A stretch of DNA of 64,000 nucleotides from Locusta migratoria (taxonomy: Eukaryota; Arthropoda; Insecta; Orthoptera; Acrididae), in the NCBI GenBank assembly GCA_026315105.1, contig CM048744.1:369976159-370040158 (forward strand), given 5' to 3'. Position numbers and translations under genes: made by a program. Under the pieces are notes generated by a model. The model had not been told where the DNA came from, did not search any database, and worked only from the letters and a program-made list of their open reading frames with translations. Positions 45,201-58,000 of the stretch are shown here, one piece after another (the first letter of the stretch is position 1; each line of letters opens with the position of its first letter).

Positions 45201-48200
45201 TAAGGTAACTTCATGTTTCTTGTGTAAGCAAATGTTAATGACTTTCCATCTGTTGCATAAATTTTATGAACTTTGTATGGTGCTCTGGTGCCTCATATGA
45301 AGGGGGTGGGGGGGATTATAGGCAAGTCAGCTGTGGACTGTTTTGTTTGTTGACTTGTATCTAGTTATATGGATATCACCCTCTTGAATTGAGGTTAACC
45401 TTGAAGGTTGTATAAACAATTTGTAGGGCAGAGGATATACATTTTTTGAAGTTATTTGTCCTCTGATTCAGGTACCTGTATTTTAGAATTAGAGTGCCTC
45501 AGTTACCATTGGTTCTGATTTAGGGCTCCCTTCTTTCTTCACTCGAATATCTTCTCCTCCCTCCTTCCACTATCCTTCCCAATTACTTTCTTCGTCTCTG
45601 TCGTCACTTGCATCTTTATATGGGTTTGGGACATGAGCCCAAAGATTGAAAATTACCAATGTCTCTGTCACCAGTTTGTGACACTTGGGCCACTATTAGC
45701 TGACGGACAACAGTGGCTACGATGTGACACTGGTGTCGGGGTCTGGTGACTGCCCCAGACACTTGGAGTCGTCCAGAGCATATGCATTGCAGCATATGGA
45801 GCCTATTAGCCTTGGGACATTAGCGGTGACACTTTTCGCGTGTATATGGCACGTCACTCTGGCAGCTGTCATTCAGCAGCTGGTGAACTGCAGTACTGTG
45901 TGTGTTGTACTTGCACTGTGTTACCACACTGTTACAAATATGGAAATAGTGAATACGGTTGATCGAGAGTTCAAGGAGCTGAATAAGCTCTTTGAAAGTA
46001 AAATAAATAGCGAAGACCTACTTGCTGAGGTACAAAGCAAACCAGCGCTTTGGTATGTCACGACTGAAGCATATTCCGAAAAATGTGAGAAACAGAATAC
46101 AGAATATTTATTGGCTTTTCAGTATTTTTCATACAATTGGGTTTGTCAGGGTACATAGTGTAATTTACATTTATAGCCTACATTACATTTATACATTAAG
46201 CATATATTATACATACAAAATCACATATTACAACGAAACAATAACATAATTTAGGAGAAACATATATTTTTACTGTCATTTTGTAGGAATTCTTCAATTG
46301 AGTAGAATTCACTGGATTTTAGCCAAGTTTGTAGTGTGTTTTTACATTTGCTCAGTGGCATTGTACGAGCTGCTTGTGGTAGCTTATTGAAGAATTGTAA
46401 GCTTAAATACTTATAGTTATTTTGAACTATGGCTAGTCTCGTGGAAGGTAAATCCAACAGACAGTTGTTTTGTGTATTGTGAGAATGAACATTTCTTCTC
46501 ATGTTGAATTTATCTATGTTTTCTTTAGCACTGGGTGCTTGGTGCAATATTTTAAGGAAGTTCATTTCAGAGTTAGAGGAGAGACCAGTAAGCGGAAGGA
46601 ATGTTCTAGCTGAGTTTTATAACTTTACTACTTCAATACAGGATTTAGTATTTTTCGTAAATAACTCATATTCAATATTTGTACAAATTTTTCATTACTT
46701 AGTATTATTAATGTGTAGTATAGCTAACAAGGAAATGGTCCGACATGTCATGTCAGAACTTTCTTTTATAATATTTTCATTGCATCCAGTCCAGTGTCTA
46801 ATTTCTATAAATTTAGGTGCTGGAACTCGCCTCTTCCAGCTTGGTCTGCAGCACCATATTTCAAAAGCTTCTAACCTCTTCCTGCCTTAACTATTTATCA
46901 TCCATGTTTAACCCCTCATCTCCCGGCCACAGAAAAAGCAATAAACCGTAAAATGCTGTTATGAAATTCATGGTTTTTAAACCATAATTTATTCGTTTAT
47001 GAAAAATAATAGTTTGGCAAGTACTGTAGGTTTTAATATATAAAAGTATACTGTTACATGATTGGTAAATAAAGGTGTTCAAAGGCTTTGCTTTTGTTTT
47101 TGCTTAATTATTTACAGCTAGTTACGGTTGCTGTATTCAATAATAAATACTTTTTGAAATTATAGTTATTTGTGCAATATATAAGAATGGATTAATGACT
47201 GTCTTACCTCAGTGTTAGGACCCATTTTTCTTCTACTGAGAAACACTTGTTTAATTCTGTGTCAATTCCAGTTATATCTTCTTTTACGTAGACAAGCAAC
47301 TCGTAAAATGATGCTATTGACATTCGAAGAAAACAAAAATTACTGTCGTCCGCACATACATTGTCAAATAGTGTACGAATACCTACCTCTACGAAACAAG
47401 AAGCGTACATGGGATGTTTTCGCATTATCCTAACTCTTCGCTTTTTCTTTTTGAAAGAAGTGCAAGAAGGAGAAGTTCGCCGGCCGCGGTGGCCGAGGGG
47501 ACTGAGGCGCTCCAGTCATGGTCTGCACGGCCACTGCGGTCGGGGGTTCGAATCCCCCCTAGGGCATGGATATTTGTGCCGTCCTTAGTTGTAGGTAGTT
47601 CATAAGTAGTTTGTAAGTTTAGGGACTGATGACCCCGTAGTTAAGTCCCTTAAGCTTAACTAACATTTGAACATTTGAAAGGAGAAGTTCTTCATATGAT
47701 ACCATTCTGTCAACAGCTCGAATCTCGATGAGAAGGGAGCAGGTGTTCAACAGTTGCGCCACCAGTTGACCGTTCCATTAAAGCTGTGGCGACTAGTCAC
47801 CACTCGTGATGTCATGAGTGGCGACACTAGTTGCCCTTGGCTAATAGTGGCCTTACTGACTCATTTCGTGATGCAGAGTTTATTTATACTGATGGTTCTG
47901 TTGTGGATGGCTGAACTGGGTTTGCCTTTGTCCAGGGTGATCGTGTTTAACATCATTTCCTGCCTTGTGAGAGTAGTATTTTTACTGCACTGTTGGTTGT
48001 CATTTATTGTACTCTTGAGCACCTCTGTTCTAACCTTGGGGAGTCATTTGTCATATGTAGTTACTCCTTGAGTGACTTTGAAGCACTAAACCAGAGTTTC
48101 TCTAAACATCCTTTTGTATGACCTATTCAAGGCACTATACACTCTTGGCAGGTGTGGCCATTCAGTAATCTTTGTCTGGGCCACAGGCCACATTGGCATC

Positions 48201-51200
48201 CCAGGGAATGAATATGTCATCAGCTGGCCAGCAGACAATTACCTCATGAACTTTGCAAATTGGCCTCATGGAACAGAATCTTTGTTGGCACTACACTGGA
48301 AGGTGCATGCAGCTTTGAGCTTCAAATGGTGTACCTCAAGTGTGCCGAACAAGCTTTGCACAATCAAGTTCTCCATAGTCGCATAGAAATCTTCATTGAG
48401 GTCCATACAACGGGACTCGGTTGTTCTCTGCCAGATGCATATTGGGCATACATGATTGACCCACAGGTGTCTTCTTTGCTGTGATCCTGCCCAAGTGTCG
48501 CTGTGGAACTGTTCTGACAGTGGTCCATCTTTTCATGGACTGTCCCTTTTTAGCCTCCTTGTGATTCTTTTAATCTACCACCTGTGCTCCCTTTAGTTTT
48601 AGGTGACAGTGCCTCCATGGCTAACTCCATTTTACAATTTATCTACACAGCTGGGTTTTATCACTTCATCTAGTGGTGGGTGTTTTCTGATTTTTCAGGC
48701 CCCCACCCCTACAGTGTCTTTTATTTCCTACCTACACCTGTGTTGTCAGTCTTCCATCTGGAGTTCTGTTTTACTGTGTGGTTGAGTGGTTGATTTGCCT
48801 TTCTATCTGTGTGTTCTACTGATTCAGGCATTCAAGGCTTTCAATGTAGTCAACCACTTGCTCTACTACTTTTAAATATTAACTAAGGTCTGTTGTTACA
48901 GTTGTGTTCATCCCTGCTCTGAACATCTGAGGATTTTGCCATCTGGGTGCAGGGCTCCATCTTCAACTGTGTATCAACCTTTGCTGACCTATGTATGTTT
49001 GGAAAGGGGACTGATGACCTTGTTGTTTAGTCCCCTTTAAATCCTCATCCAACCAACCAATCTGATCTGGGGATTTGGATGGTTGGCTGTGGTACTAGTG
49101 CCCCAATCTGCATGCCACCTGTAAGTTGTCCCCTCCTCTGCCCCCTCATGTTCTCTATACAGTATTACCCCTCTTTTACACTTTTCAGGGGATTGGAGGA
49201 TTGGTGGTGTAAACGGGGGGAAAGTGTAAACGGGGGGAAATCACTTTCAAAGAAAGAAATGCTCCAGAAAAGCCGGACAAAGGTTTCACAATGCTTATTG
49301 ATACATAAGTGTGTAGATAACTCATTATTTCTAGTACTTACTTGAAGTATCCAGTGAAAAGGAACTACTGATGTTGCTCTGTCTTCTAATTCTGCTTATC
49401 TGCTGGCAAGCAGAACATTACTAGTTTGAAATATTGTCAGATAGCCTTCTTGTGTGTTGCTTATATATAATGTGGAAATGGAGCTACCCGTAATTAAATG
49501 TTGTGACTTGTAAAGTATCATTCAGATTTTAATAACATATTAATAGGCCTATTTACAATTTATTTATTTATTTTAAATCACTGTTGTAACAACAAAGTTA
49601 TTGCTGCTTAAAAAAGAAGTCCTTAATTGATTTCTGCTTGGCTCTTTTGGTCGATATGATGTCGATCTGCTTCTCCAATTCATATAGGGTCTCAAGTGTC
49701 TTTTCACTTCCTTCAACAGAGGAAAAGTACCTTTGAAGTAGGTCCACTGCTGCAGTTGCCTCAGCACTGGTGGGAACTGGTACACTGTCTTCTTCTTCAT
49801 CTTCCTCTTCTCCATCACTGACTGAGGAATTAGCAAATAACTTTTCTGCAGCAAGTTCTTCCAGAGTTGTTTCCTCTGCAGTTATGATGTTGGCATCTAC
49901 TTGCAGAAATTCGTTGAAGGTGCAGTTGGGTTGCAGCGTTTCCCATGCAGCAGGAAGCAATTCTTCTTCCCCTTCTTCTTCTGGTATCTGACACTGTGTA
50001 TCCTTAAAGAATCCAGCTTTTTTAAAACACTTCTTTATGGTGTCCTCCTTCACCGCCTTCCATGACTTGGCAATAAAATGCAGTGCTTTCAGCACTGAAA
50101 TCCTCGTAGATGTGACATCCAACCCAGAATCAGTCTTGGACAAAAGTCTTTGGACAAGGTTCTTCCTATAAAATAATTTGAAGGAATGTATAACTCCTAA
50201 ATCCATGGGCTGCAGTTTGCTTGTGCAGTTAGCAGGAAAAAATTCTAGCTGCACATTTCTGAAGTTCATGTCAACAGGATGTGCAGGACAGCGGTCAACA
50301 AAAAGAAGAATTTTTCTATTCTGAGCTCCCATTTTTGCATCGAGGGCAGCCAACTGTTTCCTAAACAGATGTGAGGTCATCCAAGCTTTCTGGTTGGCGT
50401 CATATGGAGTAGGAAGAGAACGAACATTGGTAAAACAACATGGCTTCTTTGATTTGCCAATTACAAAGGGCTGAAGCTTCTCAGAGCCATCAGCATTGGC
50501 TCCCAACATCACAGTTAACCTTAGTTTACTGTGTTTGCCACCATGGCATTTATCGCCTTTAAATGCCAAAGTTTTGTTGGGCAACACATTGAAAAACAGT
50601 CCAGTCTCATCTATATTAAAAATGTTTCTTGGTTCATAATTTGCAATTAAACTCTGTAATTTTTCATTTACCCACTGTTGGACTGTACCACTATCAACAT
50701 CTTTCGATTCTCCACAGACAGTTCTATAAGTTATATTATATCTTTTCCTGAACCTGTCGATCCATCCATTGGAAGCGCTAAAATCCTCAATGCCAAGAAT
50801 GTTGGCTACTTGAAGGGCCTTCTCCCTTAAAAGTACACTGCCTACTGGGATACCTGCTGCCCTTGACGTCTCAAACCATCGTTTAACTGTTTCTTCAAGA
50901 TCGTCATATTTTGAATATGTAGCATACTTGCGTTTTTTTGCATGTGTTCCACTCTCTGAAGCACAAGATGTGATACTGTCTCGGTTTTTCACTATCGTAT
51001 TTAGTGTTGAAACCGAAATGTTCAATTCACGCGCAAGTGCTACACGAGTTCCATGGAAGGAATCCACTTTTTCTAAAATTCGGACCTTTTCGTCCATGGT
51101 AAAAGATCTTCTTTCCCTTCTCTCCATTGTTCAGCTGACAGCGAAACAACAAAACTGACGTAACACACGAAGATTAATACTAACAAAGCAAGTAACAAAG

Positions 51201-54200
51201 GAGATCGCGCGGCAAACAAATTGACGTCTCAAGTCCGAAACAGTAACAACAACAATAACAAAAAGCAAAACGAAAACTTAACAAACAAACTAAAAAATCG
51301 CAAACAACAACTTTAACACGTCAACAGCAAAAAGAACAATAATCGCGAAACGTAAACTTCACTGATAGAAACGCTACAGATTCGTTCGACTATTAGCTCG
51401 CTCAGTGACGTCACGTAACAGCAGCGCGCGACTCGCGAGAAATATCTCGCTGATCCCGAGAACAGTACGCGGTTTGCGGCATATTCATGAGATGCCTGGA
51501 AATTTCAAAGAAACCTACTCGCATTAATTTGAGCTGTACTCTTGGGTTCCTAACCACATCCTTTAAAATTGTGCGGCTAATATATGGTATTATCTACACA
51601 ATTTTAAAGGATGTGGTTAGGCTAATTTTGTTTCGAGCGTAGAAGCAACGATATATATATATCGATTGCGGCCGATATCGATTGCGGCCGTAGTATGACT
51701 TCGAATGTAAGCTTTCTTGGAAATTACTACAGCTAGGTTTGAATATGAATTGAACTGTTCGAACAATTTGCGTCACAGTTCAGGAAATCTCAGATATGTT
51801 CGAACATTCGATCACGATGCTATCTAGCAATGTCAGGAGGTACTATCTCGACGATGTACAGCGATGTTATTCATAAATCTTTCGGCGCTCTACAGTAAAT
51901 TATTTATACCCACGATAGTGTCATTAATGTACTATGGGGATTAGTAAGTATGAAAGGCAAACTGTAGTAGCTTCTAGGATGCAGATCATAAGTAAAAACA
52001 GTAAACCGGCCCCTACACGGTAATTAATATTGACAATATTTCCCGGCTGCACAATAATATTGACGGTCTAGGCGTGCGATTGAGAAGCGCAGTAATATTG
52101 AGAACATCAAAAACCTCTGAAATATATTGCACTGCCTGTAAATATTGTGCCGTCTGTGGGCAGTATTGACAATATATTTGACATTATCGCGCTATGTTGT
52201 TACGTTTGCTGTTTGTTTACTTGTACCACATGTGTTATTTTCGTGCGCTTCCAGCAAAGTAAAGCAATACCAACAGTAGCAGCGTCTTTATTGTCCAACA
52301 TTTCACACCATAATATTATTGAGCAGTCTAGGAGCGAACGACAATAATATTGCGCAATATTATTGGCCGTGTAGGGGCCGCTTAACGAATATGAGCTATA
52401 CGTAAATGATCGTTACTTAAAATTCTAGTGCTGCGATCTAGCGACGTCTGTTGGTACTATGCACTCAACAGTTCGTGCACTGTTTATTTCAATGTCGCAA
52501 TTACAGTTAATTTTCGATCTAATCGAAAGATTCCTTTACTCGATATTTTCAGGTCGATTTGCCAGGCGTGATGTAAACGGCGGGAAATACAAAATTTCAG
52601 ACATGTAAAAGAGGGGTTTTAAATACATTGTGAACATACGAAATATGACGGGATCGGAAAAAAAATGTGTAAATGGCGGGAAAACGTAAAATGAGGGGAT
52701 GTAAAAGCGGGGTAATACTGTATATCTGTGCCACCCTGACATTCCTTCTGCTTCTTTGTGTGTTCCCCATTTTTTTGTGTCAACAGTCTTGTTACTCTGC
52801 CTCTTGTCACCAACTAGCATTAATAGGCACAGGAGTTGAATGCTACCACCATAGGAACTCTTAGCCAGATTGATTGCATTCTTGTACTGCAATTTGACCT
52901 AAAAGCTCTCTCCTATGCAAAAACCATTCTCTGTGAAACATTGCACATGCTTCAAACTTCTAATTGAAGGGAAGAGAGAATAAAGTGAACAAGCATGGAC
53001 TGTGTGGTGGCATTTCAAAGGAGTAAAAATGACATTATTAAAAGCCAGCTGCTGCCTGTAGCTTAAATTTCTGGGGAAGGCTGAGACATTCACTAATCAG
53101 AACTTACTGGGGGGATCACAAGATGGGTGTCACTGGCTTAACAAGCCTCTACCTGACAGCATATGTAGTGTGGCACCCACAGTATACGTCTGAGTGTTAT
53201 GTCCTACAAATAATGCAAATTCTGTATCTTATAAAGTACAGGAAATAACATTCTGAAAAAATAGGGTGTACACCTAAAAGAATTTAATAGGCTAAATCAC
53301 CTTAGGCACAAAGGGACATAATCGTGTCACAAATGATGAAGTTTATACTTCCTATGAAGTATAACCTGTTTAAACAAGACAAAAGCCTTCTACAATGATA
53401 CAAGGACAACCAAGAAGCAGGCACAATGACATTGCCAAAGAGTGGTTTTAATACAACAATGTAAAATCCAGTCTGGGCTGTCATTAATAGAGTATATATA
53501 CAGTAAAACCCCTTTTTAATGGATCTCGTGGTGTCGCACAAGTATGAAGTACGCGCCACGTACTTATGCTGCGCACCGCCATGCACGCACGGCGCAGCGT
53601 TCTTATGACGTCAGCCACGAGCGCCCTTTGCTACAATTCCACTCGTGGCCACCACTGGACTGCACCGTTCACTTGGGAATGAGATAGGGACCAGTTAAGA
53701 CTTGGCTATCGGATAGGCACTAGGAATCATCAGTAGGCAGGCCTCTATCTACTTCAACTATGTATCAGCATTCTGCAGTAATGAACTTTGTAAAAGTTAA
53801 GTATTAGAACGTTTCTGTGAAATATATATCTTGTTCTAATTTACTCTAGTGTTTCTAGTTTCTGTTGTCCCACTGGCTGGTCACCTCCGTAACTGCACAT
53901 GCGTGCATCCTTTATTCCTGCGTCGGCCTCTTTCTACTCGGCCACCGACACCTACAACAGGTGGAAACGAGACACACAATCTCAGGGGACCAAAATATTT
54001 ATTCCTTAAAAACGGAGTTTCCTTAAAGGGGGTTTTGCCTAGGTACACAAAAAGTGTCACCCAGAATCTTGATTCACACGTTTAGGCAATGTACGAGATA
54101 TTTGATTATAAACATACCAATAATCTGCTCCAAACTTAAATACGGCATCAATGCTTGGATTTTCACATCACCATGGAGGTACCAAGCCTGATGTGTTACT

Positions 54201-54282
54201 CATTGTTTTATATGGCGAATTTCCCCAGGAGGCCTATAAATCATAACACACAAATGTGTGTGTACTTACACTTTCTGCAGAA

Positions 54283-54351
<69 letters not shown>

Positions 54352-55049
54352 ATAGACGAAGATTACTCACCAGGCGAAGGAGCACAGGTGTGACAGCATC
54401 ACAAATAAATAAATGAATACACACACACACACAATCGCAAGCTTTCGCAACCCAGTTGCGTCTTCAGGCAGTAGGGAAGGAGAGGGAAAAGGAAATGAAG
54501 AGGGTTTTAAGGAAGGGGGTAAGGAGCCATTCCAATCCCGGGAGAGGAAAGACTTACCTTGGGGGAAAAAATGGAGGGTAAACAAATGCACACATGCCCA
54601 CACATTCACACAGACACAAGTACACCTAGGCAGACATACTGTAGAAAGCAAAGAAGTTAAGTTATAGAAGTTAACTTCTTAACTTCTATAACTTAACTTC
54701 TTTGCTTTCTACAGTATGTCTGCCTAGGTGTACTTGTGTCTGTGTGAATGTGTGGGCATGTGTGCATTTGTTTACCCTCCATTTTTTCCCCCAAGGTAAG
54801 TCTTTCCTCTCCCGGGATTGGAATGGCTCCTTACCCCCTTCCTTAAAACCCTCTTCATTTTCTTTTCCCTCTCCTTCCCTACTGCCTGAAGACGCAACTG
54901 GGTTGCGAAAGCTTGCGATTGTGTGTGTGTGTGTATTCATTTATTTATTTGTGATGCTGTCACACCTGTGCTCCTTCGCCTGGTGAGTAATCTTCGTCTA
55001 TTTTTTATATTTTATTTTTCCTGCTAGGAATTTTTCGTCTTAATAATCG

Positions 55050-55088
<39 letters not shown>

Positions 55089-58000
55089 TTAAATCAAACA
55101 GAATTGTTTGCTTTGTTCTTCCAGTATACTGTAAAGACATAAGTTGCTGCTCTAACTTGTTGATGCTTGTTATCACTGACTCGTCCACTTTAAATGAGGA
55201 GTTCTTGACTGAATCCAGTCCCTGTACAGCAGCTGCAAAGTTTGGTACCACCATCATCCTCTTCGTCATTGTTCTCGCTACCACCTACTACCTCACCGTG
55301 TTCCTTTACTACACTTTCACTCATTTCAGATGTGGAGGTTGAAACATCATTGTCACCGGAAACAAAGCCCTGAAATGGAACATTTTCATGAACATCTGAG
55401 TGCCTGCTCCATTCTTCTTGTGGGGCAATCACATCTTCATCAGAATTTGATGAACCACAACCAGCCTTTGTAAAACAGTTTTGTACAGTGGGCAGTGACA
55501 CATTGTTCCAGACAGCTACAAACATATGCATGGCCTGCAGAATGTTGAACTTCATCTCTACCTTCCTATCAAGGAATAAATTGCCGTTTGCACAACTGCC
55601 ACTTTGTGTTTTGATTTTATAGTATGTATAATGCCCAGCTCCAGAGGCTGAAGGTGACTTCTGCAGTTTGTTGGATAAAATACAATAGTAACATTCCACA
55701 GAAACAATGTGTCTTTAGAATGCATTTTGCATCCAAGAGCCTCAGAAATCATACAAATATTTCCAATTTCATCCACGAATTGCTGTTGTATTTGTAAGAG
55801 CAAGGGGGTGTTTTAATATTTTAAAACATCTAGGGCTTTTGAATTTTCTGAATATAAGTGGTGGCAACTTTTCACTTCCATCACTATTAACACACAAACA
55901 TGTGGTCATCCATTCTTCACTTTTCTTTCCTCTGGGGCATTTTTCGCCCTTTAGAGAATAAGTTTTTGCTGGCAGTAAATTGTAAAAAATAAAATAAAAT
56001 AAAAACACCAGTTTCGCCAGTATTAAAAAGTCTTTTGGCTCATATGACTGTAATAATCGTGGCAAAATAACATTCATTTTTCCATTGGTTCACAGTTTTA
56101 ATATCTAAGGCCTCTCTTTCTCCACTCAAAAACTGAAACGAGAGATTATGCCTGTTCTTGAAGCGGGCAAATCATCCATTCGACATACTGAAATTTTTGA
56201 TGCCAATATTCAGAACGAATTCACATGCTTTTTCTTGAAGAAGGTTTCCACTCTCGGAATTCTGCTACTCCTCACTTCTTCGTACTATTTCAAAACAGTT
56301 GTTTCAAGATTACTCAAAGTTGAACTGCAAATGTTCTTCCTTTTGCGTCCTGAGGTACCACTGGATTCACCATTTAACATAGCTCGTTTTGTAAAATGCC
56401 GCACAAAGAAGACAGCGGCATATCATATTTCTTTGCCAAGTTGTCTTCAATAACGCGGATAATCGTCAGCTTCTCTCCAATTGTTAGTTTTCTGCATTTG
56501 CAGACCATAATTCAGCAATAAGAAAACTGAAATATAGATGAGAACAACAAACAGGTCACTTCACAACTAGCGCTTCGTACTATCAAATGAAGTTAGATCA
56601 TGTGACCAGAAGCACATGGAATACAGAGCGGAAATCGCTTTCCTATTCATTAAATGTGTTTTCCAGTATCACTACACTGCCATTCGATATTTCTATGTAG
56701 ATATAAGCTGACTGAAAAAATCTATTAACATATACTGTGAAATGGAAACCAAATAAAACCATAGTTGCCTCAGATTATAAACCTTTCCACCCGAACCCAC
56801 ACGATCATGTGGGTTCGGATTTTACTTTATTACTCCAATGTCAATCGTCTGGTATGCTTCCAACCAGCACGCAATGGTAGTTCAGGGTCTACTCTTCGCC
56901 AGCACGGTCATCGCATGTCGGTTAGAATCATATCATAAGACTGAGGACGGAGGAAAGAGAAAATCAAAACTTGCACGATTGTGTGGACTCGGGCGTAAAA
57001 GGGATAAATAGCCTTAAAAAAAAAAAAAGGAATGTTTGATATTTATTCCTTAAAGCAGGGATGGCCTTAAAGCAGCATTTGTTAATAGGGGGGATAAATA
57101 ACATTGTTATTATGGAAGTTTTGCCGGGACTGGCAGAAATATTCATTAAAAGCAAATTCGTTAATTCAGGGCTCTACTGTAGATAACTCTTTGTAAAGAT
57201 GATTACTGAGCCATCTACTGGCAAGTAAAATACAGTCACATTCACACAGCTTAAATTTTTGGCCATGTCCTTGATGAGAAAAAGACGCACATACATTTAC
57301 ACACTCAGATTTAATTAAAGCTCACATGACTATCATATATGACCGCTCCAGTGCAACAAACTCTTGACAGTGAAGGCTCTGGTAGTTGGGAATGGGAGAT
57401 GCAGTAAGGAATGTAGTGAAGGGAAGGGGTGGGAGAATGAAAAAGTGGAAGGTGTAGAGATGTGTGAGAAAAGGGGGGGGGGGACTAAAAATAGAAGAGG
57501 AAAGTGAGATGATTTAGAAATAAAATTGACACTCAACTAAGGGGAAACATGTGGTTCATATGTTGAAAGTGAAAACTATATTTTCAGGACATAAAGTCAA
57601 TGGTGGTCTCATTTTAGGACCTTTGAAATTGAAGCCTCATTATGTTATATGAAATAAGTCCCTCCCTCTGTACATACTAAAGACATTTTCTGCAATATGA
57701 GATATGAGCTACTTGGTTCTGTGCTTACTCTAAATTCTCTGACTAACTTGTTTGTATTCAGCAAGGCATGTCTAGTTAAGCACAGTAAACTACTTCAATT
57801 CTGAATTGCAATTTCTTCAGTAACTTCATAAGAATTCATATATTCTCACCAATTGATTGCTTGTGGTTCAAACCCACATCCAGTAATCCAGGTTTAGGTT
57901 TTCTGGGATTTCGCTCAATCTTTCCTGGCAAATGACAGGATGGTTCCTTTGAAAGAGCAGAGCTGATTTCTTTCCCCAACCTTGCCCATGCTGTCAATGG

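Larger units (their letters stand above)
49160..52720 (-). mobile_element. Complete pogo/Tigger DNA transposon in Prp8 intron 7
   Basis: The element runs 3,561 bp between TA dinucleotides (49158-49159 and 52721-52722), the target used by pogo/Tc1-mariner elements. Terminal inverted repeats are CAGTATTACCCC(T/G)CTTTTACA, differing at one position over 21 bases. It contains one intact transposase gene on the minus strand. Subterminal copies of TGTAAACGG(G/C)GGGAAA lie at 49207-49240 (two) and at 52572 and 52668, and an extra end-like TGTAAAAGAGGGGT at 52604; these may be transposase-binding sites. A 378-bp MITE (52005-52382) is inserted within it. Confidence 0.9.
53501..57179 (-). mobile_element. 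Second, decayed Tigger-like element
   Basis: Left end CAGTAAAACCCCTTTTTAA at 53501, right end (inverted) CAGTAGAGCCCTGAATTAA at 57179, with TA on both outer sides. The interior has subterminal TTATTCCTTAAA words at 54000 and 57045 and a broken transposase on the minus strand (55190-56120). A 678-bp palindrome with flanking (AT)n is inserted in its left half. It belongs to a different subfamily from the intact element at 49160. Confidence 0.7.

Noticed and set aside
45724..45940. N-terminal extension of the MADF ORF to 45724
   Set aside because: The Met at 45941 begins the recognisable MADF-type sequence; the upstream part has no motif.
49770..49991. Ser-rich + strand ORF
   Set aside because: It is the antisense of the acidic Glu/Asp tail of the Tigger transposase.
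54413..54940. Paired 84-94-codon ORFs on both strands as a duplicated gene
   Set aside because: They are mirror images produced by the palindrome and are made of low-complexity Thr-His, Cys-Val and Lys/Glu stretches.
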